Shown here piece after piece: positions 12,749 to 27,200 of a stretch of DNA of 64,000 nucleotides; the first letter of the stretch is position 1, and each line of letters opens with the position of its first letter. Source of the DNA: Lucifuga dentata (taxonomy: Eukaryota; Chordata; Actinopteri; Ophidiiformes; Bythitidae); the NCBI GenBank assembly GCA_014773175.1, contig VXCM01000497.1, positions 124,001 to 188,000 on the forward strand, written 5' to 3'. A program made the position numbers and the translations under genes. The notes beneath the pieces are model-generated. The model was not told the DNA's origin. It made no database searches and saw only the letters and a list, made by a program, of their open reading frames with translations.

Positions 12749-14968
12749 GTGACCTCGGCGTGCATCCCAGCTCCCTCCAATGATTTGGTAAGATGACTAT
12801 CTATCTCTCCTGCATCCTTCCCTGCTCATCCATCCTTACCTACAAGATCTGATTTCCTAAAACCACCATATGGCTTCTTCCTTCCCTTTTAAAATTCCAT
12901 TTGGGAAAATGAGCCCTCAGCCCAGTTTGAGCTCACTTTATTCCCGCAGCCCTGCAGGATTCCATTCCAGAAAAAAATAGTTGATGTTGCTATAGGAAGT
13001 AGAAATGTTATCCATTGCAGAGTCTGTTTGTTGAATTAACTCTCCTTTATTTCCTCTTTATCCCCTCTTCTCTCCTTCTTTTCATTCCCCTTCTTCTCCT
13101 TCACCTCCTCACCTCTTTTCAACCTCTTCTCTTTACTCCTCTTTTTGCTCCTCACCCTTCTTCTTTTACCCCTTCCCCTTCTCACCCTCTCTCTTTCCTA
13201 TACTCTTCTTTCTTCCTTCTTTTCCTGTCTTTCTTTCCCCTCATTCCTTCACCCCTTTCTCTTTGCATCCAGCAACGAAGAGGGACCGCTCCTTCCCGAC
13301 ACATCCAACACCTGGTGAGAACACATCCTCTATCTTCCCCCCATCCTTCTCCTCCTCATCCCCACATTTTCCCTCTCCATCCTCCCATTTCCTCTGTCTT
13401 TCTCCCAATTCCTTGGAAATTTTCAGACATGTTCGGACAGACACATTTGTGGCTTCATTGAATTTGATTTTTCAAAAATTAAACAAACTAAAGAGAGTTA
13501 GGCCAGATACTCAATGAATGGCCTCTAGAGGTTCAATGTTCATTGCATCCGACAATATAAAGCTATGACAGATTAAACAAAATAATGGTGATACTGGCTA
13601 TTCTTAGAGCCTTACTGGTTGTAAAATTAATTAAAATGAATTAAATATGTCCTGATAGTGTAACTAGAAGAAAACACCATAAGGTCAAAGTCATTAAAAT
13701 TTATCACATTTAATGGAAGTCTGATTTTTAGACTGTGAGATGTTTTGTGTAAAAAGAAGTCATTTTGACCTGACAGTGGCACACAGGCACCCAAGGGTAA
13801 AAAATGTCAAGGGCTCATCCTCTGGGGAGCATGAATGTGCTAAGGAAATTTTATGCCAGTCTGCATGATAGATTTTGATATTTCATGAGTCAGTGTGGAA
13901 AATTTGGCTCGGTGTTGGTACTAGAGGAGAATTTATAGGGTTGCAAAAGTCACTTGAATCATCCTCTGAGGACCATGAACATTCATCATAATCTCTTTAG
14001 CAATCTGCTTGCTAGATTCTGAGATATCTTAATCTTTTCTTAATTTGGCCTGGACGCAGCATACAGGAAAGCTGACGTATCCAAAATAGAAATGTTCATC
14101 CTCTGGGGAGCATGAATGTGCTAAAGAGCTTCTATGTCAGTCTGCTTAATAGAGTTTTATATTTTGATGAGATTTTGCCTGATGATGGTCTGGTAGAAAG
14201 GCTAAGGGAGTCACAAAAATCATTAGGAATCATCCTGTGGGGACCATGAATATTCTATTCATAACAAATTGCATGGCAGTCTGCAGCTGTGGAGAAACCT
14301 TGCAAAATTTTGCCTTTTTTTAAATCCTTAAACAAGTATGCTATGAATTACAATTTATTGGATTTTTGTTTTGTCCACAGGGGTCCACAAAGTCGTTGAC
14401 CTACACCAAACAGAGAAACACCTTGCCCAGGTAAAGCTCATGTTTATGCAGTGATTCATTTTACTGAAGCTAAAAGTTCTATTCATCAAAGATGTTTTTC
14501 CATTTTTGCTGCTGTAATCTTCCCCTGCTGCCCTGTTGCTTCAAACCAAAGAGGAGCTGCAGTGCTAAAATAAATTAAGTCCATAGATTTCCACATCAGC
14601 ACAGCTCAGCATTTTGTCTCTTTGATCCTCTCTCTTCGACTGAATTGTCAGACTAACCGCCATCCCTCCTTCATTTTTTCCACAAACTTTATTGTCAGAC
14701 ATGATGGAGCATGTTGGCTCTTGATATGACCAACATGTCTCAGTTTGTTTCCTTGCTTTCTCCATTTCCTTTTCTCTCCATCTATCCAGCCAAGAATTTC
14801 AAATGACAGAAACATTTTCTTTCACTTTTTTTTTTTTTTTTTTNTTTTTTTTTTTTTTTTAGCTTTTTGAGGGACCTCTGACAAATTTAATATAATAAAT
14901 TTTGACCCGTCTGTCTCTGTCTTTACCACACAACCCCTTTCTCCCGTTGCTTTCTCATTTCACATCCT

Positions 14969-14999
<31 letters not shown>

Positions 15000-17107
15000 G
15001 TTTCTAGGAGCTTCAGCATGGACCGTGTGATGGAGCGAGTGATGGAGCGCCATTACGACTTTGACCTGACTTACATCACAGAGAGGATCATCTCTGTCTT
15101 CTTCCCCCCGAAGCTGGAGGAGCAGAGATACCGAGTCAACCTGAAGGAGGTGGCCGCCATGCTCAAGTCCAAACACCAGGACAAATTTCTGGTGAGGAAA
15201 CACAAATAAAATAGATTTTTTCAGTCATAATCATTCATATCAAGTGTCTGAAGAACAGTATGTGTTGTAATACAGGTGGAATCAAGTCATTGTTTGCCAC
15301 ATGTTAATTCTCAAGGCACACATGTCTGAAGTCAAGAGTCAAGTCATGATAGGCAAGTCACAAGTCAATGTTGACTTGTGCTCAGATCAGTTCAAAGTTC
15401 AAATCTTTGACTTGTTTCGAGTCCTAAACAAGTCAACAAATGCATTTTCACAGATATTTTGAAGCTACAAAATAAACTTAGCTCCACCCACGATAAAATA
15501 ACTTTCATGATAACAGAGTGAATCTGATACAGAACTGACTGAAAGTATCTTTCTGTTTCAGTTGCTGAACCTCTCTGAAAGGCGGCATGATATCACCCGA
15601 CTAAATCCAAAGGTACAGCTACTGTTTACCTTTCATAACTTACAATTCATTTAAATATCAATTGAATATCATCAAAAATTAAATATCATCATGATCATGA
15701 TATAACATGATCCTCTCTTCCTCCATCCACCCCCAGGTGCATGACTTCGGTTGGCCCGACCTCCACGCCCCACCGCTGGATAAGATCTGTGCCATGTGTA
15801 AGGCCATGGAGATGTGGCTGACCTCTGACCCCCAGCACGTGGTGGTTCTGCATTGCAAGGTTAGAGTTCATTGAGGCCACCGGGGTTTCAAACAGATGTC
15901 CCTCTGGTTCCCAGGCTCTGACCAGCCACAGCAAAAGGAGCAGACGCTTTAAAATTTTTAATGGGTTTTGTGATCGAATGCCATCATATCCTCAATACTA
16001 TGATTTTTGATTTTTGAATGAGTAGTATTAAAAATAATTTTGCTACTAGTATACAGTTACTTCTGTAAAATGTACTCATGTTAAAAGTTACTTAAAACTT
16101 TATAAATGTAAGATTGCAAAATTTAATTCCATTTAATTTGTTACTCAGCATCATGATGATGTGCAGAACATTCCAGCTACATGTAACTCTTTCCCAGCTG
16201 CAGGTCACACATGCACGCACACATGCATGCCAATGATTAGAATAAAGTTTTTGTCACTGAGAGACATGCAGCAGAGTAACAGCTTGCATTTAGTTTGCAG
16301 TGCAGCCTGCTTTGTATTGAGCCATGTGGTTATCGGCATCTGAAGGGGTCACATTAGGAATTTAAGGCTGGAACGTCTTTGGAATATGTCAGGAAGTGAG
16401 CACCCAGTGTGAAAAAAACACCACGGGGAACTTTTTAATTTGCTTTTCAACTCGGGCTGGTTGTCCACATCTTTTTGTGTGCTTCTTCCTGACTGTGTCT
16501 CTCTCCCCTTGTCTGTCCTCATGTGTCAGAAATCCACTCTGTTATCAACGTCAGGTCCTGAAAGCTGTGAAAATCAGCTGTATCGACATAAATCTGAGCA
16601 CAGATCACGTCATGAATTCATGGGATTTTACTCAACTTTAACCCTGTCGGCTCCCTCTTTTCCTCTTTCCCTCTCTTACAGGGTAATAAAGGTAAAACTG
16701 GTGTGATCGTTGCAGCATATATGCACTACAGCAAGATCTCTGCAGGGTGAGTTTGAGTCTATGTGTGTATGTGTGCATGTGTCACAATTTGACTTGATTT
16801 TTGTACATCAGAAAATCCACACCTGGAAACCATTAAAAGCTACTAAGGTGTCGTGCCAAATAAGTTCTAAACTGTATGAAACTACATCTTTTGGCTGTTG
16901 TGTTGCTATTTTAAGTATATACAGCAGAATAGTTTCCATTCTGAGTTGTTGATTAAGAGTTTGATGAATTGAGCTCTGAGGATTTTGCACAGGAACAGTG
17001 GAAACTGATTTATCCTGCGGCCAGTTCCAGCTGTATCCTCTCCATGTTCTTTCTGGCATCTAGACAGTCTAGTGCAAGTTCCATGATGGAAACTGCTGGC
17101 TGAAAGT

Positions 17108-17146
<39 letters not shown>

Positions 17147-18148
17147 NGTGTGTGTGTGTGTTTGTTTGTGTGTCTGTGTGTGTGCGAGCAGGGCGGACCA
17201 GGCCCTCAGTACTCTGGCCATGAGGAAGTTCTGTGAAGATAAGGTGTCCTCTTCCCTCAAGCCGTCCCAAAACAGGTAGAGGCCACAGGATGATGTGAGA
17301 GGACATGACGAGGGGGGAGTTGGGGGTGAGGGTGGGAGGGTGTATCCCACATTAGCAGAGAATTTTAAATGCGTCTCGTTTTGTCTCTCATTTTCAGGGA
17401 TAAAGTAAGAGAAAACAGCTTAGAACGTGGCGGTGTTCTTTATCTCTTTATTCCAAAATAAATGAACTTCATACGTATAAAGGACAGAAAACTAAAACAG
17501 TAAATGAATGATTCTTATCAGTTCTTATAGTTATGATAAAAACAAAATATGATGATGATGATGGTGATAATGATGACAAATAAAAAGGACAATACAGTAA
17601 ATATGCTCTGTATGTGGAGAAAAACAGATTAATCTTATTGTTCCATCACTGTCTTATTTCAGGATATTTTTGTTTGTTTCCTTCTCACATTGCATGAATT
17701 CCCCCCCCATTTCTCTCTCTCTCTCTCTCTCACAGGTATATCTATTACTTTGGGGGCCTTCTGTCTGGGGCGATCAAGATGAACAGCAGCCCTCTCTTCC
17801 TCCACCAAGTTCTCATCCCCTCTCTCCCAAACTTCCAGGGTGAAGGAGGTGTGTGTGTGTGTGTGTCACTGTTTAGTCTCTTCTGTCCTGCCCTGTCCTC
17901 TGACTTTGCCTCGTGTGTGTGTATGTGCTTGTTTTGGCGTGATGCTTTGGCAGGAATGTCTCCTGAATGACAGCAGTGTTAGCGATTGCAGACCTCATAG
18001 ATGTTATATTCATCCTCCTCCCTTCCGTCTCCCTGCCCCTCAACCCACACACACACACTTCTGTTTATCTTTAATCTGATGATCATGTACAGAAGGAGGG
18101 GTAGCAGTCAGCACATTCCTCTGTCCTCTGTATTCATTTTGATAACCC

Positions 18149-18205
<57 letters not shown>

Positions 18206-21200
18206 GGTAAATGAAGAGGTTTTGGAGTTATGTTTTTAAGATGCTGTGTATTTTGTGCGTGGGTGTGTGGGGGGGTGAAGGGGTGGATGATGAAAGTGGA
18301 TTTTTGCATTGTAACATAAAAAAAAATTTTAATAAAGGAAGCTAAAAGTCAAGTGTGTGTCTCTCTCTCTCTCTCTCTCTCTCTAGGTTACTACCCCTTC
18401 TTGAAGATCTACCAGTCCATGCAGTTGGTCTACACTTCAGGCATATAGTGAGTTTGGCTTGTTGATAACTAAGAAAAGCCGTGGAGGTGTGTTTATGTGT
18501 GTGTTTGTGGTCTCGGTTGGCCTTCCTTGGATGAGCTCAGATTTCAACACAATCACAGTATAATTAAAAAGTAGTCAGAGGGCTTGACACGTTTAATCAG
18601 TTTAGCTTTTCCTCTTTGTTCCGGCTCTTAATTCACATGTTGCAGTTTACTTCAGCACTAAACTGCCAGCACTTTATCCTCTTCGGTGGTTGCACAAATA
18701 AAATACATAATACACCACACCGTGTGACCCAGCACATTAAATTCTGGTCTTTTTCATCTTTAAACATGACCAAAATTCTTATAAAATTAATCATTCAAAC
18801 AAACTACTTGTTCACAGATTGCGTGACCTGTGCAGTGGTTCTCAAACTGTGCTTTGTGTACCACCAGTGGTGGCAGCTATTACATTTTTTGTCGAAGTTA
18901 CTTAAATTAATCCGTCCAACATGGAGCTGCATGGAAGAGAACGAATGTCTCCACCAGGGAATATAGTACCAGGAGAAGACGGCTTTCATATTCACGTGTT
19001 AGCAGATGAAACATTGAATTTTAATATGGGTGTATCACCTGAACATTTGATTTTTAAAGATTAGTGGATTTGACAAAATACCAGGAAGAATAAAATCTAA
19101 GATTATGTTTTGGAGAATGGTTGTCAATAAGTAATGTGTATGCGGATAGTATTTATTGAGTTTAAACCTGCAAAATCACTGGCATGGTCCTTTACAGTGG
19201 GCAGTACTTGGAGATGGTAGCTTGATGGAAATGTGATTTATAAATGAAGAAATCCATTTCCTGTGCGGTTTTCACTTTAGCCTCGTTGCTCAGCAGCCTT
19301 GTGGATGGTTAGCGGTAAGGACATGCAGAGACGTTTTTGGTTATCTAACAGACATGTTTGTGTGTACCGTGTTTGTCCGCAGTGACTTGCAAGGCACCGG
19401 AGGCAGGCGACTGTGTGTGACCATCGAGCCGGCGCTGCTGCTAAAGGGCGACATCATGGTGAGTTCACACAGGAAATGACAAAAGACATCAACCAAGCTG
19501 CTTCATAGGCAGGAAGTGTAATCATCACTGAAGATCTTCACTGCAAATACAAACTATTCTAAAAAACAAATACTTCAGCAAAAACACTGTATTCATTCTT
19601 TAACCAAGAGAGCAAGAAACACAATAAATTGAGTCTGTTCTTTTTTCTCAAGAGTCTAACTTCACAAATTTCATCACACATCTCTAAAATAGTTAAAATG
19701 TGTCATAATTTTATTTAACAAGTTAATTATGTTCCCACATATCATTAACAACATACTATAATTTGTCCGTTTTGTGCAGTCAGTCATTTAGGAAAAATAG
19801 ATGTCACTCAAAAAGCCTTAAATTTATTGTCTCAACCTCTAATTATCCCGGACTGACTTTTTCCTCGCTCTCTGCTGCCCCCTGCAGGTAAAATGCTACC
19901 ACAGACGAGCCCAAAATGCTGACAGAGACACGGTGTTCAGGCTGCAGTTCCATACCTGCACCATCCACGGATCACAGCTCTGGTTTGGAAAAGGGGAGCT
20001 GGATGAAGCTTGTACTGGTCAGTTTGTTTCTTTTCACTCACATCTGCTTGTTTTCTTTTTTTTTTTNGTTTTTTTTTTTTTTCAGGATACGACTTTTTCC
20101 ACTAATTTTGCCAAATTTATCCTATGATAGACTATCAATAAGTGTAATGTGGTCTATATCAAGGTAAGGATCCAGATCTGGCATACTAAAATATATGCTT
20201 TGAGAGTGGTCACATTGATGGAATTGCTGTACAGTGCAATAACTTTCTAAATATAAAACTGAAAAAAGAAGATACATTTTAATGTTTTTGCTAATAAAAT
20301 CAGTAAGTAACCTTGCACCAATTTGGACTAGTAGTGTAGTATTTAATACAATTTCCTATTTTGGGTTGAACTCCAATTACCAGGAGAGCTATACACTGGC
20401 TACATTTGTAATGTTCATTGCAATAATATTGCCCCCTTAAGGCCAGAGTGGATTTTTCCGTATTTTGCATCTGCAAATGGCCTTAAATTGCTCAGGAATA
20501 AATGAGTTAATAGCAGTGGGATAATCACCATATTTGACTAACTGACATAATAGCAGCTTAGTGGAAATGAGTACTGTGGGAATGTATCCACTGTGGTTTG
20601 CTGCCTCATAATGCTGTGGCTGAAAATTAAAACCTTAAATAGTCGTAGCTTAATCTCCATCCTGGACATAATGATAGCCCTGAGCATAGTGAGAAAAGTT
20701 ACACCAGAAGCTGGGAGGGGTGTCAAACTATCCCTTAAGAAGTGTGAAGGAGGCCTGTGTGTGTGTGTGTGTTGGTCTTTTGCTTAATCCTATAATGAAT
20801 ATGCTCATTACCTCATTTCCTTGTTGGTTTCTCTTTGTGAACTCTAGCCGAGAAGCATGTCTTTAAGCAGAGGAACTGCAGCATGTTGTCAATCTAAACT
20901 AAATGGAGCATTAGAAATATAAAAAGAACAACATTGGTTTGTGCAACTTAAAAAGCATCTGTAGAAGATATTATGTTTGATATATTAGAGCTGAAACACT
21001 GTTTGATTCCTTTAGGGGTCAGACCCCATTTCATTGGAGCACTTGTATTCTTTACTAAACATGAGATTACATCTACATTTTGAGGCTGAAACATGGAGAG
21101 AACTTAACTATAATTTCAACAATAGCATATTTTCATGTTAGATCTTTGAGAATTTATTTTATTGTATAAAATGGGCGTGACTCGCTCCCCATGCAATGCC

Positions 21201-24200
21201 ACAGTCGGAACAGGGATTTCAGATGCTATCAGATTATTTTAGAGGCTCTTTGTTTAAACTGAGGCCTTAACTCTAATCTATGTATACTATATGAAACATC
21301 TTTTGCTTCTTCTCTCTAGATGAGCGTTTTCCATCTGATGCCACAGTGGAGTTTGTTTTTTCCTCTGGGCCTGAGAAGATCAAAGGTCAGTTCATTCCTT
21401 CTGCCTCACGCTCCTTTTCATATCTGTTCCATGCCAACAGCTCAGTTCATCTTTACTTTACTTTAGAGGTTAAAGATAAATGGTTTTGTGTAGATGATAG
21501 CAGCTTGTTATTAAGAATACTCAAGGTCAAGGAAAGAAACATGTAACTTGAATGACAGGAAAAGAAAATAAGGAAGAGTGAGGTGATGTATTATTCTCTA
21601 TCTCTAATTTCCGCCTGTGTCATGAAACAACAATGCCATCACATGAATCTGCAGGAAGTCTTTATGTGAGTGTGGCTTTCTGCAGGCCGTGAGTACCAGA
21701 AGAATGATCCAGCTGTGACGGTCGACTACAACACAGCTGACCCAGTGGTTCGCTGGGATTCCTATGAGAACTTCAACCAACGATACCAAGACAGTCTTGA
21801 AGGTAAATATGATTTCAGGTCCAGTGCAAGTTATTAATGACAGGAGAAGGAGCACTTGTTTAAATAATTCCACCTGCATGCTTCATGTTTGTGCTAGCAA
21901 TGTCTTCTCCTTCATGATTTGAGAGCTGGTCTCGTTTCTGTCTCGCTGTCTTAGATATCGCCCACACGAGAGGTCCAGTAGATGGCAGCCTGTACGCTCA
22001 AATAAAGAAGCGCCGTGGTCCTGGCTCTGGTTCTCTTAGCTCAACCAATGGCAGCAGCCCGGGAGCCGGCATTTTAGAGGACACGCCCGATCATCTCATC
22101 GGACCATGTTCTGACTCCGCCCTCTCAGGCCATTCCAGCCATTCGAACCAATCATCTGTCCATCCAGAACGCCAAGAAGTGCCCATTCAACCCCCACCTC
22201 CAACTAGAAAGGAAAAAGAGGAACTTGAACGTCTTCTTGGAGGCATAGAGGGAAACACAGATGGAGAACGGGAGACTGCCATCTTGGATGATGGAGATTC
22301 CTTGCCATCCGAGCGAACAGGAACACTGGGGCTCAGTCGGTCATGTTCCTGCCGAGATGGTTACCGGTCCCAGCGGTGTGCGGAGCCTGGCTGTGACCGC
22401 ACCCTCCTCATGCCCAATGGTTACTGCCTCGACCGGGCTCCCGGNAGCCTGGCTGTGACCGCACCCTCCTCATGCCCAATGGTTACTGCCTCGACCGGGC
22501 TCCCGGCACCAACGGGCACCACGGGGCGACCCCTTCTGCAAGTCCCAGCTCAGCAGTCCCTCCCTCATATATGGATCTATGCCAACATTACAGCCCCCTT
22601 CCCCACCAGTCCCTTCCACCTCCAGATCTGGTGTGGGACCGCCAGAGTGGCCCACNCCCCTTCCCCACCAGTCCCTTCCACCTCCAGATCTGGTGTGGGA
22701 CCGCCAGAGTGGCCCACCACACTACTTGCACCGCTCCTGTTCAGAGGCTCCCTCATCTCGCCATCTGTGTCCCTACCCATCCCCAGATCTTACCCCTCAC
22801 TCTCACAGCCACCCCCATCACCACCCTCTGTCCACCTCAGGTCGGCTCTGCTGTCAAGAGGATGACTACAGTCCTTACCACCACCCCCTTCCACCCCACA
22901 ACCACCACCATCCCCACCCACACCACTCTAAACCCGCCACCAGTCCTACTTACCATGATATAATGCTAATGGACGGTTTGCCGCCCCCTAGCTGCCCTTG
23001 CAGGGACTGCAGCATCAGAAGAGAGGACTCAGCAGCCTATCACGGCCTCAGGCTGGACCGAGGTGACAGCTTCCATTGGAACAGAGAGGCGGAGCTTCAG
23101 CAGAGGGAGGTGGGGCTAAGAAGAGCCAGGGAGGAGTTACCAGGAGGATCAGAGCTGCACTGGGAGAGGGATTCGGGCCTGATGCGAGGCAGAGAATTGT
23201 CTCTGCACTGGGAGAGAGACAGGGATGCTGAACTGCAGTGGGAGAGAGACAGAGAGGCTGACTGTTGGCACAGGAGGACCACTGTCGCCTCCTATGGTCC
23301 ACAGAGTCATGACCTTCCAGCCTTCACCTTTGACCCCTTGCCATCAGGTCACCCAGCCTATCCAGAGGCCTCGAGGTCCCACGCTCACTCCCACTTGGAC
23401 CTGAAGTATAGCAGCAGCAGCAGTGGCTACCAAACGCCCCACCAGGCATGCCCCTACTCGCCTTACCAGCCTTCACCGTCTGAGAGCAGGGGCTACGCCT
23501 CGGGCTACCAGTCCGAGTCTACCTCCCCTCTGCCTCCTGCTTCCTCTATGACGGGGCCATGTAGCCATAACAACGGGCCAGCAGAGCATAACCACAACCA
23601 CCACCATCACCATCCAGATTCACAGCGGTCATATGGCTCTGACTCACACACTGGTGAGTCACGGTGACACACACACACACGTCTATCCTCTAACAAGGTG
23701 GATGTGGAGCAGATTATCTATAATCAACAACAGCATGCACTGAATAACCTGTTCTAACTAAAGGGGATCCTTACACATTGCATACCAATTGTCTCTTGCA
23801 TATATTGCCTTATTTAGTAGAGAGAGTTTCCATTTGTATACATTCATTCATTTTTGCAGAGGACATATTTTTAAAATTCAGAAATCAATAAAAGTAAAAA
23901 CAATGAGAATACATGTGACTCCCACTCACAATTTTTTGTAACTGCAAACCACTCTTTCCTCTTTTTTCTTTTTTTTTTTTTTTTANTTTTTTTTTTTTTT
24001 TTAGATGGTCTTCGTAGCTCTGGTGAAAGTGTGGGCTGGAGGGACCACATTACCCACGGTTCCTTTAAGAGGGTCCACAGAGATGGGCATGCTGCATGTT
24101 CCACGCCATCAGATATGTCTGGACCACCCACTCCTGTCCACACCAGCAGCCCTCTACGCACACAGGAAAGGTATTCCACTCGCTGGCCTCTTTAATGGGA

Positions 24201-27200
24201 CAAAACTGAACAGAAAGTTGGATTTACTGCCAGAGGTTATTGGTGATATTGTATAGTACTAGTCAGAGGAGGGACTGTGTCATTGTTTTGCAGTTCACAA
24301 GTCACAAGTCCAAGTGAAGTCACATGTCCTAAAGGAATCACAAGGAAACTCTATGCCAAATTTAATGCCAGAGTGAGTGGTTAGACTTGACATGGACTCA
24401 AGTCACACATTTTCTGGTTATAGACTCAAAAAAAAAAAAAAAAAANAAAAAAAAAAAAAAAAAATCAACTTGGAATTTGTCAGTTTTCACTTGTGACTTG
24501 ACTTGGGAGTTGGGTACCAAGACTTGAGACTTGCATGGGACTTGTAAAGCAATGAATTGGTCCCATCTCTGCTATAATTTGGACAGATGTTGTAATGAAA
24601 TACAGGCAGTCCCTGATTTACGAACAACCTGTACTTACGAACCGACTGCCATAAAGCCTATTCAATTAAAAATTTGCGTTACATACTGTTCATAGTAGTA
24701 CGCTGTTCATTATTACATTCGTAATAATGAACAGCGTACTACTTTACAACACACATCAAAACATTGCGCATCGTCAGCAGTGCAGCGGCCATCGCTATTT
24801 TAAGTCAGATCACGCTCTCTGTAACACCATGTTGTGTGTGTTGTTCGTGTTTTGCCTTTTTTTCTTTTTTGTAACCTTTGTAACCATGCCTCCAAAGCAT
24901 AAATCCAGTTTCTTATGCATAGAAAGGTAAAATATATGCTAGATACGCACCTGACATAACTGTTCTGACTTATGAACAAATCCGACTTACGAACAGCCAT
25001 AGGAACAGAACTCGTTCGTAACCCAGGGACTGCCTGTAGTTAAATGAAGTAATTCCCTAGAAAACAAGCAGGTCAATAACATCAATTTCTGTCCATTTCA
25101 GTCCCAGCCCAGGAGGGAGAGATTATGAGATCCGGACCACTGACATCATCAGCAGCGACTACAGCACTTCCCAGCCACAGGACAGACACTACCACAGTGA
25201 TAATGTCTTCCAGGAACCCCAGCAAACCCAACCAAGCAGCCCAGAGCTCTCATCCCCAGTGCAGGCTGCCAAAGACACACACACAGCAACCACAACTACA
25301 CATACAGAACCCCACAGCCACTGCAGTGCACCGACAGACCCACCAGTTCCCACTCCACAGCAGCAGCAGTGCAGCACAGCTACACCTGCAGCTTCATCCA
25401 CTCAGAACCTAAATCCTAATCCTCCTTGTTTAGACTCTGTGACACCAGCCACACCCAATCAGACAAACACACACTGCCAAGCTCCTTCTTCCCCTGTCCA
25501 TGCTTCACCTGCACCAGACACACCCCCCCACCCTGCCCCGCTCACCCTGCAGACGCTCCATCCTTCAGATGCTGCTGCACCGCCTCCCAATGTCGTACGG
25601 ACAATGTCCGAGCCTCAGAGCCAAACCCAAGCCCCCACCTCTGCAGGACCAACCCCAGCCCAGGTAGAGGTCAATGGATCACTGCCCCCCAGGGAGCCTA
25701 CCGCAGATGCCCCCAAACCCACTCCCACTACTCCCAACTCTACATCTGCCCCTGCATCTCCCACCCCGGTCTCATCATCATCATCCCCTCACCCCCCATC
25801 CAGCAGTATGGAGGGCTCTCCTGTCTCTGATGCCCCAGTTCCTGGCTTTGCCACCTTGGGTAGGAAGTTGATGTTGAGTGGGTCAGGCCCCCACCATCCA
25901 AACCACAACCACCAGCATGGACCCCCACATTACCATTACCCAGGCATGGAGCTCAGTGGACATGTGGACAAGCCTTATACTCCTGTTTTGGACACTAACA
26001 AGAGGCACTGCTACTCTACTCACACCCCTCAGCTCCACCCATCCTCCTACTCCAACTACTCCACCATCTCCATCCCCCTACCTCACCCCCAGCCACCCCT
26101 CCCAGAGAAGCGCCACCTGCCTGCACAGCCAGGTTCCCCCAATGATGGGACAGCGACCCTGAGACCAGCTGTGGGCCACGTGCCTCCCACCATGACCAAT
26201 TCCAGCCAGCAGCACCATGTCACTTTTTCTCCTACCGTGGGGGAAATTGCACCCCCACCAGGCCAAAATGATGGAGGGGTGTCTATGGAACCCGAGAGTC
26301 CGAATAGGGTCAGTGTGAAGTTTGTCCAGGATAGTTCAAGGTTCTGGTACAAGCCTGGCATCTCCAGGGAGCAAGGTAGAGTCAACAGAGTCAGAGCTAC
26401 TTGATTTATTTGTTTTGTTATTGCTTCATTATTTTACATTATGTGTACTATGTTTTATTATTTATATACCTTACATATTTTATTTTTCATGATCTTCTTT
26501 ACTTTCTTTACTATTTTGCAGTTTTGCTATGAAAAGCAAAGATAACAAGAGCAGATATACCATTCTATTCATATATACAAAGTATAAAATCAGCTTTTTG
26601 TGATATATAGTATCATGTTTTTCTTGTATCTGATTGTAGCAATCGCAGCTCTGAAGGAAAGAGAGCCGGGAACCTTCCTGATCAGGGACAGTAACTCTTT
26701 CCAGGGGGCCTATGGTCTGGCCCTGAAGGTGGCTACACCTCCCACCAACATCAGCAACCACAGCAGCAAAGGTCAAAATTATTTTTTATTGCTTTCCAGT
26801 AGCTACGATTATTTGCATTTTGATTTTTGTCCTGTTTTACTCATAGTAAACAAGTCGACTCATTTAGCTGGTTTTCTCTTTGACCGATTATCTTAAATAT
26901 TTCCAGCTTAACGTCAAATCTCTGCTGTTACAGTGAGTGACCCTCTGGAACAGCTGGTCAGACACTTTCTGATAGAGACAGGCCCTCGAGGAGTCAAGAT
27001 TAAAGGGTGTCAAAATGAGCCTTACTTCGGTAAGTTTGCCTCCCCAGACTTTCTGAATACTTGCGTGCATTTGATTTAGGAAAACCAACTTTAAAATCAA
27101 CTTGTAGAGACTGATTTTTTTTTTATTTGCTGTTGATTAAAGTGCTAGACTGTGTTTAGAGGCACAGTATTTTAATAATGAATTTGAAGGATGTCCAGGA

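Noticed and set aside
13015..13461. 148-codon Pro/Leu/Phe-rich frame
   Set aside because: It is a pyrimidine-rich intron tract leading to the tns2 acceptor at 13273, and it overlaps the true exon in another frame.
22384..22717. Apparent tandem repeats in the tns2 linker protein
   Set aside because: The exact 61-base copies around single Ns are assembly overlaps, not protein repeats.
25426..25830. Alternative frames inside the second large tns2 exon
   Set aside because: The conserved tensin-2 protein continues uninterrupted in the other frame with matching phase at both ends.
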